Source: an uncultured Pelagibacteraceae bacterium
GTDB taxonomy: Bacteria > Pseudomonadota > Alphaproteobacteria > Pelagibacterales > Pelagibacteraceae
DNA length: 45,205 nt
NCBI GenBank assembly: GCA_902597425.1
Contig: CACJXT010000004.1
Coordinates: forward strand, 1 to 45,205
Direction: 5' to 3'
Positions within the stretch are counted from its first letter, which is position 1, and every line of letters begins with the position of its first letter. Made by a program: the position numbers and the translations under genes. Under the pieces are notes generated by a model, which was not told the DNA's origin, did not search any database, and saw only the letters and a program-made list of their open reading frames with translations. Positions 22,328 to 31,299 of the stretch are shown piece by piece.

Positions 22328-23359
22328 ATGGCTGATGCGGTAATTAAATGTGATTCTGTATATAAAATTTTTGGGGTAAATGCCAAAAAGATGCTTCAAG
22401 AAGCAAATGGAAATGTGGATGCAAAAACATTCCAAGAAAAAGGATGCATTGTAGGAGTGAACAATGCTTCTTTTGAGGTTTCAAAAGGAGAAATGTTGGT
22501 TGTTATGGGTTTATCAGGCTCAGGAAAATCCACATTATTAAGATGCATTTCTAGATTAACAGACGCCACAGATGGAAAAATTTATATAGAAGGCCAAGAT
22601 TTACTCTCATTAAAAAACAAAGAACTAATTGAACTTAGAAGAAATAAAATGGGAATGGTTTTTCAAAGTTTTGCTTTACTTCCACACAAAACAGTTTTGG
22701 AAAATATTGCTTTCCCACTTCAAATTAAAGGAATTAAAACTCAAGATAGTATCAATAAAGCTATGGACATGGTTAAACTTGTTGGTCTTGATGGAAGAGA
22801 AAATTATTTTCCAAGAGAGCTTTCAGGTGGACAACAACAAAGAGTAGGTATCGCACGATCATTAGCTGTGGAACCTGACATTTGGTTTCTAGATGAACCT
22901 TTTTCTGCACTAGATCCATTGATTAGAAAAGAAATGCAGGATGAATTTTTAAGACTTCAAGAAAAATTAAAAAAAACAATCATGTTTATTACTCATGATT
23001 TTGATGAAGCTCTAAAACTAGCTGATCGTATAGCAATTATGAAAGATGGAATAATTGAACAGTTAGATACACCAGCAAAAATTGTATTAAGTCCAGCTAC
23101 AGAATATGTAAAAAAATTTACTGAAGAAGTTCCTAGGGAAAAAGTTTTAAAAATAGAAGATGTAATGGAAAAACCAAATAACGACAGTTTGAGTGATTTA
23201 AAAGTTTCAAAAAACGAAATAATTGAAAACGTAGCTGAAAAGATTTTAAGTCAAGAAAAATCCGTAGCTGTAACTGACGAAAATAATAAAATTGTTGGAA
23301 CTGTTCATCCTTCAAAAATAATTCATACTGTTTTTGGGGGGAGAAAAAATAACGAATAA
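22328..23359 (+). CDS. tmoW: TMAO/betaine ABC transporter ATP-binding protein
   Basis: The ATPase that drives import with TmoX and the TmoV permease. All nucleotide-binding motifs are present: Walker A GLSGSGKST (61-69), Q-loop MVFQSF (110-115), ABC signature LSGGQQQR (165-172), Walker B IWFLDEP (185-191) and the switch histidine in FITHDFDEA. A family-specific N-terminal extension carries KCDSVYKIFG...MLQEANG. The C-terminus (about 260-343) holds one CBS-like half (IIENVAEKILSQEKSVAVTDENN), as in OpuA/ProV-type ATPases. At 343 residues it matches TmoW/ProV. It is separated by only 3 bases from the permease chimera. Confidence 0.92.
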   Translation: MADAVIKCDSVYKIFGVNAKKMLQEANGNVDAKTFQEKGCIVGVNNASFEVSKGEMLVVMGLSGSGKSTLLRCISRLTDATDGKIYIEGQDLLSLKNKELIELRRNKMGMVFQSFALLPHKTVLENIAFPLQIKGIKTQDSINKAMDMVKLVGLDGRENYFPRELSGGQQQRVGIARSLAVEPDIWFLDEPFSALDPLIRKEMQDEFLRLQEKLKKTIMFITHDFDEALKLADRIAIMKDGIIEQLDTPAKIVLSPATEYVKKFTEEVPREKVLKIEDVMEKPNNDSLSDLKVSKNEIIENVAEKILSQEKSVAVTDENNKIVGTVHPSKIIHTVFGGRKNNE

Positions 23360-23362
23360 AAC

Positions 23363-26300
23363 ATGGAATTATTAAAAAAATATCCAAAATTATTTCAATG
23401 GTTATTTTTGTTAGTTGTATTTTTTGCCTTATGCTTTGCAATTGATGTTCCTGAAACTTACAAATTTATAAGAGGTCAAGCCGAATTCATTAAAGACCCA
23501 AATCAAAGTACTTACACACTATTTGGCAAAGAAGTAAGATATTATGCATTTGATGTTCTTTGGCGACTACCTCCTTTACTTGGGTGGTTGCCTATTTGGG
23601 TAAATGACTCTTTGTTTTTCTTATTGAATGAATGGATGCCAATGGAGTTTTGGAATGAAGATCTTCAAGAATACAAAACTCGACCTTTAGTACTACAAAT
23701 AACAAGAAATATAACTGCATCTATGACATTTCTTATTGAATTGATTAGAGAAGTTTTATTAGGTGGTTCTAAAACAGTTGTTGCATTTACCAGTTGGGAC
23801 TGGATAGATAAAAATCCATGGGCAGAACTGCCAGGTTTACCTTGGACAATCGTTGCAGCGGGTGCAGTAATATTATGTTACAAACTGAGCGGTAAGGGTC
23901 TGGCTATATTTGCTGGTTTAGTCATGATTTATATTTCTGTATTTGGTCAATGGAAACCTTCGATGCAAACACTTTCTTTTATATTGGTGGCAGCACCACT
24001 TTCTTTTATTTTTGGTTTGAGCTTAGGCATTATGGCTTACAAAAGCAAACGTGTTGAGAAAGCTTTATATCCTATACTCCTAGTGATGCAGACTATGCCA
24101 CAATATGCAGTGCTAGTTCCTGCAATGGTTCTGTTTGGCATTGGCGATCATGCTGCAGTTATTATAACAATGGTTGTTGCTATTCCTCCAATGATCTTAT
24201 TAACCTTGTTAGGTCTTAGAGCGGTACCTTCCGAAGTTATTGAAGCTGGCAAAATGAGTGGATGTAATAATTGGCAACTTATGACCAAAGTATTAATTCC
24301 AACAGCAAGAAGAGACATTTTAATTGGAGTGAACCAGGTAATAATGGTGTGTTTCTCTATGGCGGTTATTTCAGCTTTTATAGGTGCTAAAGGATTAGGG
24401 TGGAATTTATTGTTAGCTTTAAATCAGCTAAATATTGGATTAGCATTAGAAGCCGGCTTATGTATTAGCATGATTGCAATACTGTTAGATAAAATGTCAT
24501 TGGCTTGGGCAAATAAACAAGAAGATTATTTTGGTAACCTGACTTTTTTTCAGCGTTATAAAAATACATTGTTTTTTGCTGGAGCAGTATTGATTGGATT
24601 AATATTTGCCTACGCTGGATCTTTTTTGTTTAAAGATAGTTTTAATTACTTTTCTGAGATTCCACATAATAAAGGAATATCATTTGCAGATTTCTGGAAT
24701 AAAGGTGTTGATTGGATTTGGGATACATTCTTTCAAACTTTAAAAATATTTAATACTTGGCTAATAACAGAAGTTCTTCAACCAATGAGAGCCTTGTATC
24801 TAAGAATGCCAGCAGTTGCTACTTTAGTATTAGTGGTTGGAGCAGGTTATATAATTGGTGGAATTCGTTCAGCTTTTACAGTGGGTGGATTAGCATTATT
24901 TATAGCGCTAAGCCCATGGTGGGATAGAGCTTTAGTCACAACATACATGGCAACTTTTGGAGTTATTGCTTCTTGCACAATTGGACTAACTGTTGGAACT
25001 TTATGTCAACAAAATCAATATACCACAAAATTTATGTTGGCAGTTTGTGATATTTTTCAAACATTTCCTTCTTTTGTATATTTAATTCCAGTAATGATGC
25101 TTTTTGGAATCACTGATACATCAGTATTAATTGCAGTAATTGTTTACGCAACTATACCTGCTACAAGGTACACTATTGAGGGATTGAGAAGTGTTCCACC
25201 TGCTTTGCATGATGCGGCCACAATGTCAGGTGTAACGAAATTACAAAGATTAATAAACATAGAATTTCCAGTAGCGTTTCCTCACATGATGCTTGGTGTA
25301 AATCAAACAATAGTATTTGCTTTGTTTATGGTAATTATAGGAGCATTTATTGGAACAGAAGATTTAGGACAATATATTCTAAAAAATGGGTGGGTAGAGC
25401 ATAATCCAAATGAGATTTGGAACACAACAAGAAAAGTATTAATTGATGTAATTGCAAAAAGTAAAAAATTAAAAGGCAAAATCCTAACGATTGGTATTAC
25501 AAATCAAAGAGAAACAACAGTTTTATGGGACAAATCAAATGGGAAACCAGTTTATAATGCAATTGTATGGCAAGATAGAAGAACAGAAGATTTTTGTAAT
25601 GAACTTAAAAAAAGAAATAAAGAAAAAAAAATTAGGAAAAAAACAGGCTTATTTTTAGATCCTTATTTTTCAGCTACAAAAGCAAGATGGATAATTAAAA
25701 ATGTTCCAAAAGCAAAAAAATTAATTAAAGAAAAAAAATTATTATTTGGAACAATCGATACTTTTTTAATATGGAAACTTACTTCTGGAAAAGTTCATGC
25801 AACAGATGCCACTAACGCATGTAGAACCATGTTATATAATATTAATAGCAACAAGTGGGATAATGAAATCTTAAAACTTTTTAATATTTCAAAAAACATT
25901 TTACCTGAAGTAAAAAATTCTGCGGATAATTTTGGAATCACAAAAAAATCTATAATAGGAAAATCAATTCCTATTAATGGTGTAGTTGGTGATCAACAAG
26001 CGGCAACTATAGGTCAGTGTTGTTTTTTGCCAGGTTCTGTAAAAAGCACATATGGAACAGGGGCTTTTGTATTGATGAATACTGGTTCAAAAAAAATATT
26101 TTCAAAAAATAAACTGCTAACTACTATTTGTTATAGAATTAACAACAAAACTACTTATGCACTAGAGGGATCAATATTTACTGCTGGTGCAGGAGTGCAA
26201 TGGATAAGAGACAAAATAAAATTAATAAATAATGCTTATGAAACAGAAAAAATTGCAAAGTCTAGAAAAAATAATAACGGAGTTTATTTAGTTCCTGCTT

Positions 26301-26743
26301 TTACCGGACTAGGGGCTCCTTATTGGAGTCCTAATTCTAGAGGATTGTTGAGTGGATTGACAAGAAATACGGATTGGAAAGATATTGTTAGAGCAGTTCT
26401 CGAGTCAGTTGCTTATCAAAGTTTTGATTTATTTAAAGCAATGAACAAAGATGGTCTAAAACCTAGAGAAGTTAAAGTTGATGGTGGAATGGTTTTAAAC
26501 AATTGGTTTTCACAATTTCTCTCAGACATTCTAGATATTAAAGTAATAAGGCCAAAAATTAATGAAACTACTGCTCTTGGGGCAGCATTTGTTGCGGGGC
26601 TTTATATTGGAGAATTCAAATCTTTCAAATCTATCTCCAGAGAGTGGAAAATCGATAAAAGATTTGACCCTAAAATTAATAAATCAAGTAGAATTAAACT
26701 ATTGAAAGGTTGGGAACAAGCAATTAAGAGAACTTTGATTTAG
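23363..26743 (+). CDS. Chimeric ORF: TMAO permease (TmoV) fused in frame to truncated glycerol kinase
   Basis: Residues 1 to about 674 are an ABC permease of the ProW/TmoV type with two BPD_transp_1 cores. Their EAA loops are visible (LRAVPSEVIEAGKMSGCNNWQ and LRSVPPALHDAATMSGVTK form the two coupling helices). Just after GAFIGTEDLGQYILK, where the last membrane helix and tail should follow, the sequence switches to glycerol kinase: GWVEHNPNEIW, ITNQRETTVLWD, VWQDRRT, GDQQAATIGQC, STYGTGAF, VPAFTGLGAPYW and KVDGGMVLNNW. The kinase lacks its first ~47 residues, including the ATP-phosphate motif (DQGTTSSR in relatives), so it should be inactive. No stop or frameshift lies at the junction. Either a deletion joined tmoV and glpK or the assembly is chimeric; a true fusion enzyme seems unlikely. 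Confidence 0.85.
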   Translation: MELLKKYPKLFQWLFLLVVFFALCFAIDVPETYKFIRGQAEFIKDPNQSTYTLFGKEVRYYAFDVLWRLPPLLGWLPIWVNDSLFFLLNEWMPMEFWNEDLQEYKTRPLVLQITRNITASMTFLIELIREVLLGGSKTVVAFTSWDWIDKNPWAELPGLPWTIVAAGAVILCYKLSGKGLAIFAGLVMIYISVFGQWKPSMQTLSFILVAAPLSFIFGLSLGIMAYKSKRVEKALYPILLVMQTMPQYAVLVPAMVLFGIGDHAAVIITMVVAIPPMILLTLLGLRAVPSEVIEAGKMSGCNNWQLMTKVLIPTARRDILIGVNQVIMVCFSMAVISAFIGAKGLGWNLLLALNQLNIGLALEAGLCISMIAILLDKMSLAWANKQEDYFGNLTFFQRYKNTLFFAGAVLIGLIFAYAGSFLFKDSFNYFSEIPHNKGISFADFWNKGVDWIWDTFFQTLKIFNTWLITEVLQPMRALYLRMPAVATLVLVVGAGYIIGGIRSAFTVGGLALFIALSPWWDRALVTTYMATFGVIASCTIGLTVGTLCQQNQYTTKFMLAVCDIFQTFPSFVYLIPVMMLFGITDTSVLIAVIVYATIPATRYTIEGLRSVPPALHDAATMSGVTKLQRLINIEFPVAFPHMMLGVNQTIVFALFMVIIGAFIGTEDLGQYILKNGWVEHNPNEIWNTTRKVLIDVIAKSKKLKGKILTIGITNQRETTVLWDKSNGKPVYNAIVWQDRRTEDFCNELKKRNKEKKIRKKTGLFLDPYFSATKARWIIKNVPKAKKLIKEKKLLFGTIDTFLIWKLTSGKVHATDATNACRTMLYNINSNKWDNEILKLFNISKNILPEVKNSADNFGITKKSIIGKSIPINGVVGDQQAATIGQCCFLPGSVKSTYGTGAFVLMNTGSKKIFSKNKLLTTICYRINNKTTYALEGSIFTAGAGVQWIRDKIKLINNAYETEKIAKSRKNNNGVYLVPAFTGLGAPYWSPNSRGLLSGLTRNTDWKDIVRAVLESVAYQSFDLFKAMNKDGLKPREVKVDGGMVLNNWFSQFLSDILDIKVIRPKINETTALGAAFVAGLYIGEFKSFKSISREWKIDKRFDPKINKSSRIKLLKGWEQAIKRTLI
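25382..25393 (+). other. TmoV/GlpK junction
   Basis: The codons for Lys674-Asn675-Gly676-Trp677 mark the change from permease to glycerol kinase sequence. To the left the text follows the end of the second permease core. To the right it follows the PGWVEHDP-type region near residue 47 of glycerol kinases. No repeat, insertion sequence or extra linker is seen at the joint, as expected for a simple deletion or an assembly join. Confidence 0.75.
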
Positions 26744-26752
26744 GATATAGAA

Positions 26753-27781
26753 ATGAAAAAAATTGTTATTATAGGAGCTGGTGCAATGGGTTCGGCATTT
26801 ACTGTCCCCTGTGCAGATAACGACAATGATGTAACATTAATTGGTACTCATTTAGAAAATGAACTCATTACATCTATTAAGAAAAATAAAAATTTTCATC
26901 CTACTTTAAAAACTAATTTACCCTCAAAACTTAAAATTGAAAGATTTGAAAATTTAAAAGCTATAACTAAAAAAGGTGCAGATGTAATTGTAGCGGCAAT
27001 CAGTTCAATAGGTATAAAATGGTTTGCAGAAGAAATTTCAAAATTTTACAAAAAAAAACTTCCAATAGTTTTATTAACAAAAGGTCTTTCAGTAGAGAAA
27101 GATGAACTAATTACCCTTTCAGAAAAAATAAGTATTTTATTAAAAGAAAAGGGACACAATGAAATAAATATTTCAGCAATTAAAGGACCTTGTTTGGCAA
27201 CTGGCTTGGCAAATAAAATGAGAACTGGAACTGTAATAGCTAATCCAGATATTAAAGAAGCACAATTTCTTAAAAAAATTATTTCAACGGATTATTATTC
27301 AACAGAAATATCAAATGATATTATAGGTGTTGAACTGTCGGGCGCTATTAAAAATATTTACTCAATGCTGATAGGTGCTTCGGAAGGTTTAAGTAATTCA
27401 AAAGCTCCAATCGAGATACAATCTAAATATTATTTAAATACTTCAGCATCGTTAATTCATAGATCAATTTCTGAAATGGTAGAATTTGTATCTCTTTATG
27501 GTGGTAATTCAGAAACGGTTTATGGACTAGCTGGTCTAGGAGATCTTTATGTTAGTGCTATCGGAGGAAGAAATAGTTTGATGGGAAAGTATCTTGGCCA
27601 AGGTCATTTATATAAAGATGCAAAAGAATTATACATGAAAGATATAACAGTAGAAGGTGCTGAACTTGCATTTGAAATAGGTCCAAAAATTTTTAAAGAT
27701 CTTAAAGCAAACAAATTTCCTTTAATGTTTAGCGTTCTAAAATCTATATGTGAAAACAAAAAATTAGAAATTAATTGGTAA
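26753..27781 (+). CDS. NAD(P)-dependent glycerol-3-phosphate dehydrogenase-like protein
   Basis: A GpsA-type dehydrogenase, interconverting dihydroxyacetone phosphate and glycerol 3-phosphate. The Rossmann motif is VIIGAGAMGSAF (5-16). The family's catalytic lysine region reads KGPC (normally SGP-x-x-A) and GVELSGAIKNIYSM, followed by GLAGLGDLYVS and GGRNSLMG. The usual SPLSRN segment is replaced by AIGGRNSLMGKYLGQG, so it is a divergent member, and its true substrate could be another phosphorylated or carboxylated polyol. It starts 9 bases after the glycerol kinase part. In the ancestral arrangement glpK and this gene were probably a glycerol catabolic pair. Confidence 0.8.
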   Translation: MKKIVIIGAGAMGSAFTVPCADNDNDVTLIGTHLENELITSIKKNKNFHPTLKTNLPSKLKIERFENLKAITKKGADVIVAAISSIGIKWFAEEISKFYKKKLPIVLLTKGLSVEKDELITLSEKISILLKEKGHNEINISAIKGPCLATGLANKMRTGTVIANPDIKEAQFLKKIISTDYYSTEISNDIIGVELSGAIKNIYSMLIGASEGLSNSKAPIEIQSKYYLNTSASLIHRSISEMVEFVSLYGGNSETVYGLAGLGDLYVSAIGGRNSLMGKYLGQGHLYKDAKELYMKDITVEGAELAFEIGPKIFKDLKANKFPLMFSVLKSICENKKLEINW

Positions 27782-27940
27782 ATGAATACTAAAATTATAA
27801 ATATTGCTGGATGGATTTTATTTTTGATCTCTGCAATTGGTTTTATTATGTCTAGCTTTGGAAATTTTTGGGCTATGTTTGGAAGTCTTTTCTTTTTAGC
27901 AGGCTGTGTAGTTTTTTTGATACCTTATTTTTTTGATTGA
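27782..27940 (+). CDS. Small membrane protein (52 aa)
   Basis: The ATG immediately follows the stop of the GpsA-like gene (TAAATG). The product is almost wholly hydrophobic with two predicted membrane helices (NIAGWILFLISAIGFIMSSFG and FWAMFGSLFFLAGCVVFLIPYF) and a short Phe-Asp end. Its 3' end overlaps the convergent tmm gene by 16 bases. The function is unknown; tight spacing to the dehydrogenase supports it as a real gene in the same operon. Confidence 0.6.
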   Translation: MNTKIINIAGWILFLISAIGFIMSSFGNFWAMFGSLFFLAGCVVFLIPYFFD

Positions 27941-29265
27941 TTTAAAAAAGTTTTTGAAGAATCATCCATTGCGGAAGCCCATGGGGTATGATGAATTGGT
28001 GCAACAGAACCAGTAACTGGTGAAGAAAAAGATTTGTTTCTATAAGTCATAATATCTTCTACTTTGTGGTGTTCCCATTCTTTAAAATGCTTTCTAATTA
28101 ATTCAAAATCAATTTTTGGATAATCAGACAGCCCATGAAGTTCTTTAGTATATTCAGTTTGAAAATCTATCATTTGATCAGGATTTTCTAATTTTTCTTC
28201 CATAGCAACCCATTTATTAATATCTTTTTCTATTTCTGAATTACTTGGAATTTTAATCTTACCCATTATTACATCTCTTGCATACCAAGCCTGACAATCA
28301 AACATGTTAAAGGTATGAAATTGATCCTGCATACCCAAGTACAACAATTTATGATTATTTTCCCAAACCACACCTTTATACAATTTTGGTGGATATAATC
28401 TGTTTCTAGTTTTTAGTTTAAGGTCTTCAGTTAAAAAAGGGAAATGATGAAGATAACCTGAACATAAAATTATTGCATCAGCTTCTTGTTTGTGACCATC
28501 TTTAAAGATTGCTTTATTTCCATCTAGTCTGTCTAAATAATGTACTTCTTTCATTCCATTAGGCCATTTAAATCCCATTGGGTTATTTCTATAACCTATA
28601 GTTACACTCTTCGCTCCATACTTATAACACTGAAGAGCAACATCTTCAGCTGAATAACTACTTCCTAAAACAATAACATTTTTACCTCTGAATTCTTCTG
28701 CGTCTCTAAAATCATGTGAATGTAATATTCTTCCTGGAAAAGATTTCATTCCTGGATATTCTGGAATAAATGGAACAGAGAAATGTCCTGTAGATACAAC
28801 TACATAATCAAATGTATCTTTTGAAAACTTATCATTTTTTTTATCATGAGAAGTAACTTCAAAATTATTTTCATTATAAGTTACAGTCATAACAGTTGTG
28901 TTAAATCTTACTTTGTTTTTAAGATTACCTTTTTTTACTCTACTAATTATATAATCATATAAAACTTCTCTTGGAGGAAATGATGGAATTGGATGTCCAA
29001 AATGCTCATCAAATGAATAATCAGCAAATTCTAAACATTCTTTAGGACCATTAGACCAAAGATATCTATACATGCTGTTAGGAACAGGGTCTCCATATTG
29101 ATCAGATCCAGTTCTCCAATTGTAGTTCCACAATCCACCCCAATCTTCTTGTTTTTCAAAACAAACTATTTCAGGTATTTTTTCACCTTTTTTTTCAGCT
29201 TGCTCGAAAGCTCTTAACATTGAAAGACCACACGGTCCTGTCCCAATAATGGCTACTTTTGTCAT
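27925..29265 (-). CDS. tmm: Trimethylamine monooxygenase (bacterial FMO)
   Basis: An NADPH- and FAD-dependent monooxygenase that oxidises trimethylamine to TMAO, the substrate of Tdm. The FAD motif is GTGPCGL (8-14), the FMO fingerprint FPGRILHSHDFR (176-187) and the NADPH motif GSSYSAED (201-208). DWGGLWNYNW (41-50) and PNSMYRYLWSNGPKE (62-76) are typical of bacterial Tmm, as is a 446-residue length. The start has an acceptable ribosome-binding site (GGGAAAAATTCA before ATG). It faces away from the alcohol dehydrogenase gene, sharing a 79-base promoter spacer, and runs tail to tail into the 52-residue gene. Confidence 0.95.
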   Translation of the reverse strand: MTKVAIIGTGPCGLSMLRAFEQAEKKGEKIPEIVCFEKQEDWGGLWNYNWRTGSDQYGDPVPNSMYRYLWSNGPKECLEFADYSFDEHFGHPIPSFPPREVLYDYIISRVKKGNLKNKVRFNTTVMTVTYNENNFEVTSHDKKNDKFSKDTFDYVVVSTGHFSVPFIPEYPGMKSFPGRILHSHDFRDAEEFRGKNVIVLGSSYSAEDVALQCYKYGAKSVTIGYRNNPMGFKWPNGMKEVHYLDRLDGNKAIFKDGHKQEADAIILCSGYLHHFPFLTEDLKLKTRNRLYPPKLYKGVVWENNHKLLYLGMQDQFHTFNMFDCQAWYARDVIMGKIKIPSNSEIEKDINKWVAMEEKLENPDQMIDFQTEYTKELHGLSDYPKIDFELIRKHFKEWEHHKVEDIMTYRNKSFSSPVTGSVAPIHHTPWASAMDDSSKTFLNQSKK

Positions 29266-29344
29266 TGAATTTTTCCCATCTAAAAAATAAATTTATAAAT
29301 GTATTTTTCTAACAAAAAAGTAAAAATTGCAATAATATTTTGTT
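29266..29344. promoter_or_regulatory. Divergent promoter region tmm / alcohol dehydrogenase
   Basis: 79 bases, over 80% A+T. A TCTAAAAAATAAATTTATAAAT stretch near 29279-29300 loosely resembles the 20-base element shared by the mcl and soxB promoter regions. An AATAAT (29333-29338 region) close to the dehydrogenase ATG could be a -10. Nothing more specific is visible. Confidence 0.3.
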
Positions 29345-30502
29345 ATGAAAATAAATTGGAATTATCCTACTTCTGTATGGGTAGGGGAAGATAGGATTAA
29401 AGATTTGTCTCAAGCTTGCAAAAATTTAAAAATTTCAAGCCCACTATTAGTTACCGACAAAGATCTTATAAATCTTGATATGGTTAAAAATGTCATTTTA
29501 GAAATTAAAAAAAATTTTAATAATCTGTCTATTTTTTCAAATTTTTCAGGAAATCCTATTGGAGAAAATGTAGAAGAAGGAGTTTCTCAATTTCAAAAAA
29601 ATAAATGTGATGGAGTTATAGCTTTTGGAGGAGGTAGTGGTCTAGATGTTGGTAAGGCTATTGCATTTATGTCAGGCCAGTCTAGACCTATATGGGATTT
29701 TGAAGATATTGGTGACTACTGGAAAAGAGCTGATGAAACTAAAATTGCTCCGATAATTGCAGTTCCAACAACCGCTGGAACTGGGTCCGAAACAGGTAGA
29801 GCTTCTGCAATTATAAATAAAAAAACTGGAATAAAAAAAATTATCTTTCATCCAAAAATTCTACCTTCTATCGTAATACTTGATCCTTGTTTAACTATTG
29901 ATCTTTCTCCAAGATTAACCGCAGCAACCGGTATGGATGCTTTGGCTCATAACTTGGAAGCTTTTTGTGCGCCAGGATTTCATCCAATGGCAGATGGAAT
30001 TGCTCTCGAAGGAATGAGACTAGTAAAAAAATCATTATTAATTTGTGCCAAAGATGGCAAAAATATCGCTGCACGATTAGATATGATGGTTGCAGCAAGC
30101 ATGGGATCCACAGCTTTTCAAAAAGGTTTAGGAGCAATTCATTCCTTAAGTCATCCTGTCAATGCACAATTTAATATTCATCATGGGCTGTCAAATGCAA
30201 TTTTTATGCCTTATGTTTTAACATTTAATAAAAATTTAATAGAAAAAAGAATTATTTCTATTTGTGATTATCTTAATTTAAAAAAAAATTTTGAAAGTTT
30301 TTTAAATTGGATTTTGGATTTAAGAAAAGAACTAAGTATTCCACACAAACTTTCAGAAGTTTTAGAGCAGGATAAAATAAACTTAGATCAATTATCTAAA
30401 ATGGCTCTAGAGGATCCATCTACAGCAACAAATCCAAAAAAAATGACTGTTGACGATATGAAAATTTTATACGAACATAGCATTTCAGGAAAATTATTTT
30501 AA
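29345..30502 (+). CDS. Iron-containing alcohol dehydrogenase
   Basis: A group III, NAD(P)-dependent, iron-type alcohol dehydrogenase of 385 residues. The nucleotide motif is FGGGSGLDVGKAIA (about 97-110), with PTTAGTGSE. The metal ligands are visible in GMDALAHNLEAF (Asp and His), GAIHSLSHP and NIHHGLSNA. Members oxidise short alcohols or reduce aldehydes; in one-carbon organisms they have been linked to methanol or formaldehyde conversion, which suits the neighbours, but the substrate is not readable. Its stop overlaps the next gene by one base (TAATG), so the two are coupled. Confidence 0.9.
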   Translation: MKINWNYPTSVWVGEDRIKDLSQACKNLKISSPLLVTDKDLINLDMVKNVILEIKKNFNNLSIFSNFSGNPIGENVEEGVSQFQKNKCDGVIAFGGGSGLDVGKAIAFMSGQSRPIWDFEDIGDYWKRADETKIAPIIAVPTTAGTGSETGRASAIINKKTGIKKIIFHPKILPSIVILDPCLTIDLSPRLTAATGMDALAHNLEAFCAPGFHPMADGIALEGMRLVKKSLLICAKDGKNIAARLDMMVAASMGSTAFQKGLGAIHSLSHPVNAQFNIHHGLSNAIFMPYVLTFNKNLIEKRIISICDYLNLKKNFESFLNWILDLRKELSIPHKLSEVLEQDKINLDQLSKMALEDPSTATNPKKMTVDDMKILYEHSISGKLF

Positions 30503-31299
30503 TGAAAAATTTAAATTTATTAGTTGTCGAAGGAAATATACCAAAAGAAAATGATAATTTTCGAAAATATGGAATTCAAACTCATGCTGATAGTTTAAAA
30601 GATAGTCTTGAATATTATTCAAAAGATTTAAATATTGAAGTGTTTAACCCATGTTCAGAAAAAAGTTTTGATAAAATATTGCCAAAAATTACCAAATATG
30701 ATGGATTAATTTGGGGAGGAAGTAGTTTAAATATTTATAATGATTGTATTGAAATTCGTAGGCAAATTTCTTTTATGAAAGAATGTTTTAAAAACATCAA
30801 AAAAATATTAGCAATATGTTGGGGAATGCAAGTTGCTGTTACTGCTGCTGGAGGTAAGGTAAAAAAATCAACAAATGGTGCACATATAGGAATTGCTAAT
30901 GATATTGAAATTAATACAAATGGGATAAATCATCCCCTATATACATCAAAAAATAAAAAATTTAATTCACCAGCTTTTAATTTTGATGAAGTAGTCACAT
31001 TGCCTGAAGGAGCAATAAATTTAGCATCTAACAAAATTAATAAAATTCAAAGTATTCACTTTAAAAATGAAAAAAGTGATGTATGGGGGTTACAATATCA
31101 TCCTGAAATTACTTATCATAAAATGATTACTTTAATTAATTTAAGAAGAGACAGGCTGATAAATGACAGAAAATGTTTTAAAGATGAAAAAGAAATTCAA
31201 AATCATATTAAATTTATTGAAGAAGAAATTAAACGTTCAGAAAAAAATTCTAGAATGTTAGAATTAAGAAACTGGTTAAACTATTTAAAAGCTGCTTAA
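30502..31299 (+). CDS. Class I glutamine amidotransferase-like protein
   Basis: A single-domain GATase1 of 265 residues. The nucleophile elbow is AICWGMQVAV (catalytic Cys) and the His-Glu pair is in LQYHPEIT. A GGSS oxyanion-type loop (LIWGGSSLNIYND) precedes it. It has no synthetase domain, so it belongs to the free-standing group that includes GuaA-like amidotransferases and gamma-glutamyl hydrolases of amine breakdown (PuuD-like). A role in releasing gamma-glutamyl amines would fit the surrounding pathways but is inference. It is translationally coupled to the alcohol dehydrogenase and ends exactly where the convergent fhs gene ends, with no spacer. Confidence 0.8.
   Translation: MKNLNLLVVEGNIPKENDNFRKYGIQTHADSLKDSLEYYSKDLNIEVFNPCSEKSFDKILPKITKYDGLIWGGSSLNIYNDCIEIRRQISFMKECFKNIKKILAICWGMQVAVTAAGGKVKKSTNGAHIGIANDIEINTNGINHPLYTSKNKKFNSPAFNFDEVVTLPEGAINLASNKINKIQSIHFKNEKSDVWGLQYHPEITYHKMITLINLRRDRLINDRKCFKDEKEIQNHIKFIEEEIKRSEKNSRMLELRNWLNYLKAA

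Noticed and set aside
25394-26743. Treating the glycerol kinase part as a separate gene with an internal start
   Set aside because: No start codon with a ribosome-binding site lies near the junction, and any internal start would still lack the ATP-binding N-terminus.
29895-30174. Short frames on both strands within the alcohol dehydrogenase gene
   Set aside because: They lie wholly inside a conserved gene and carry no recognisable features.
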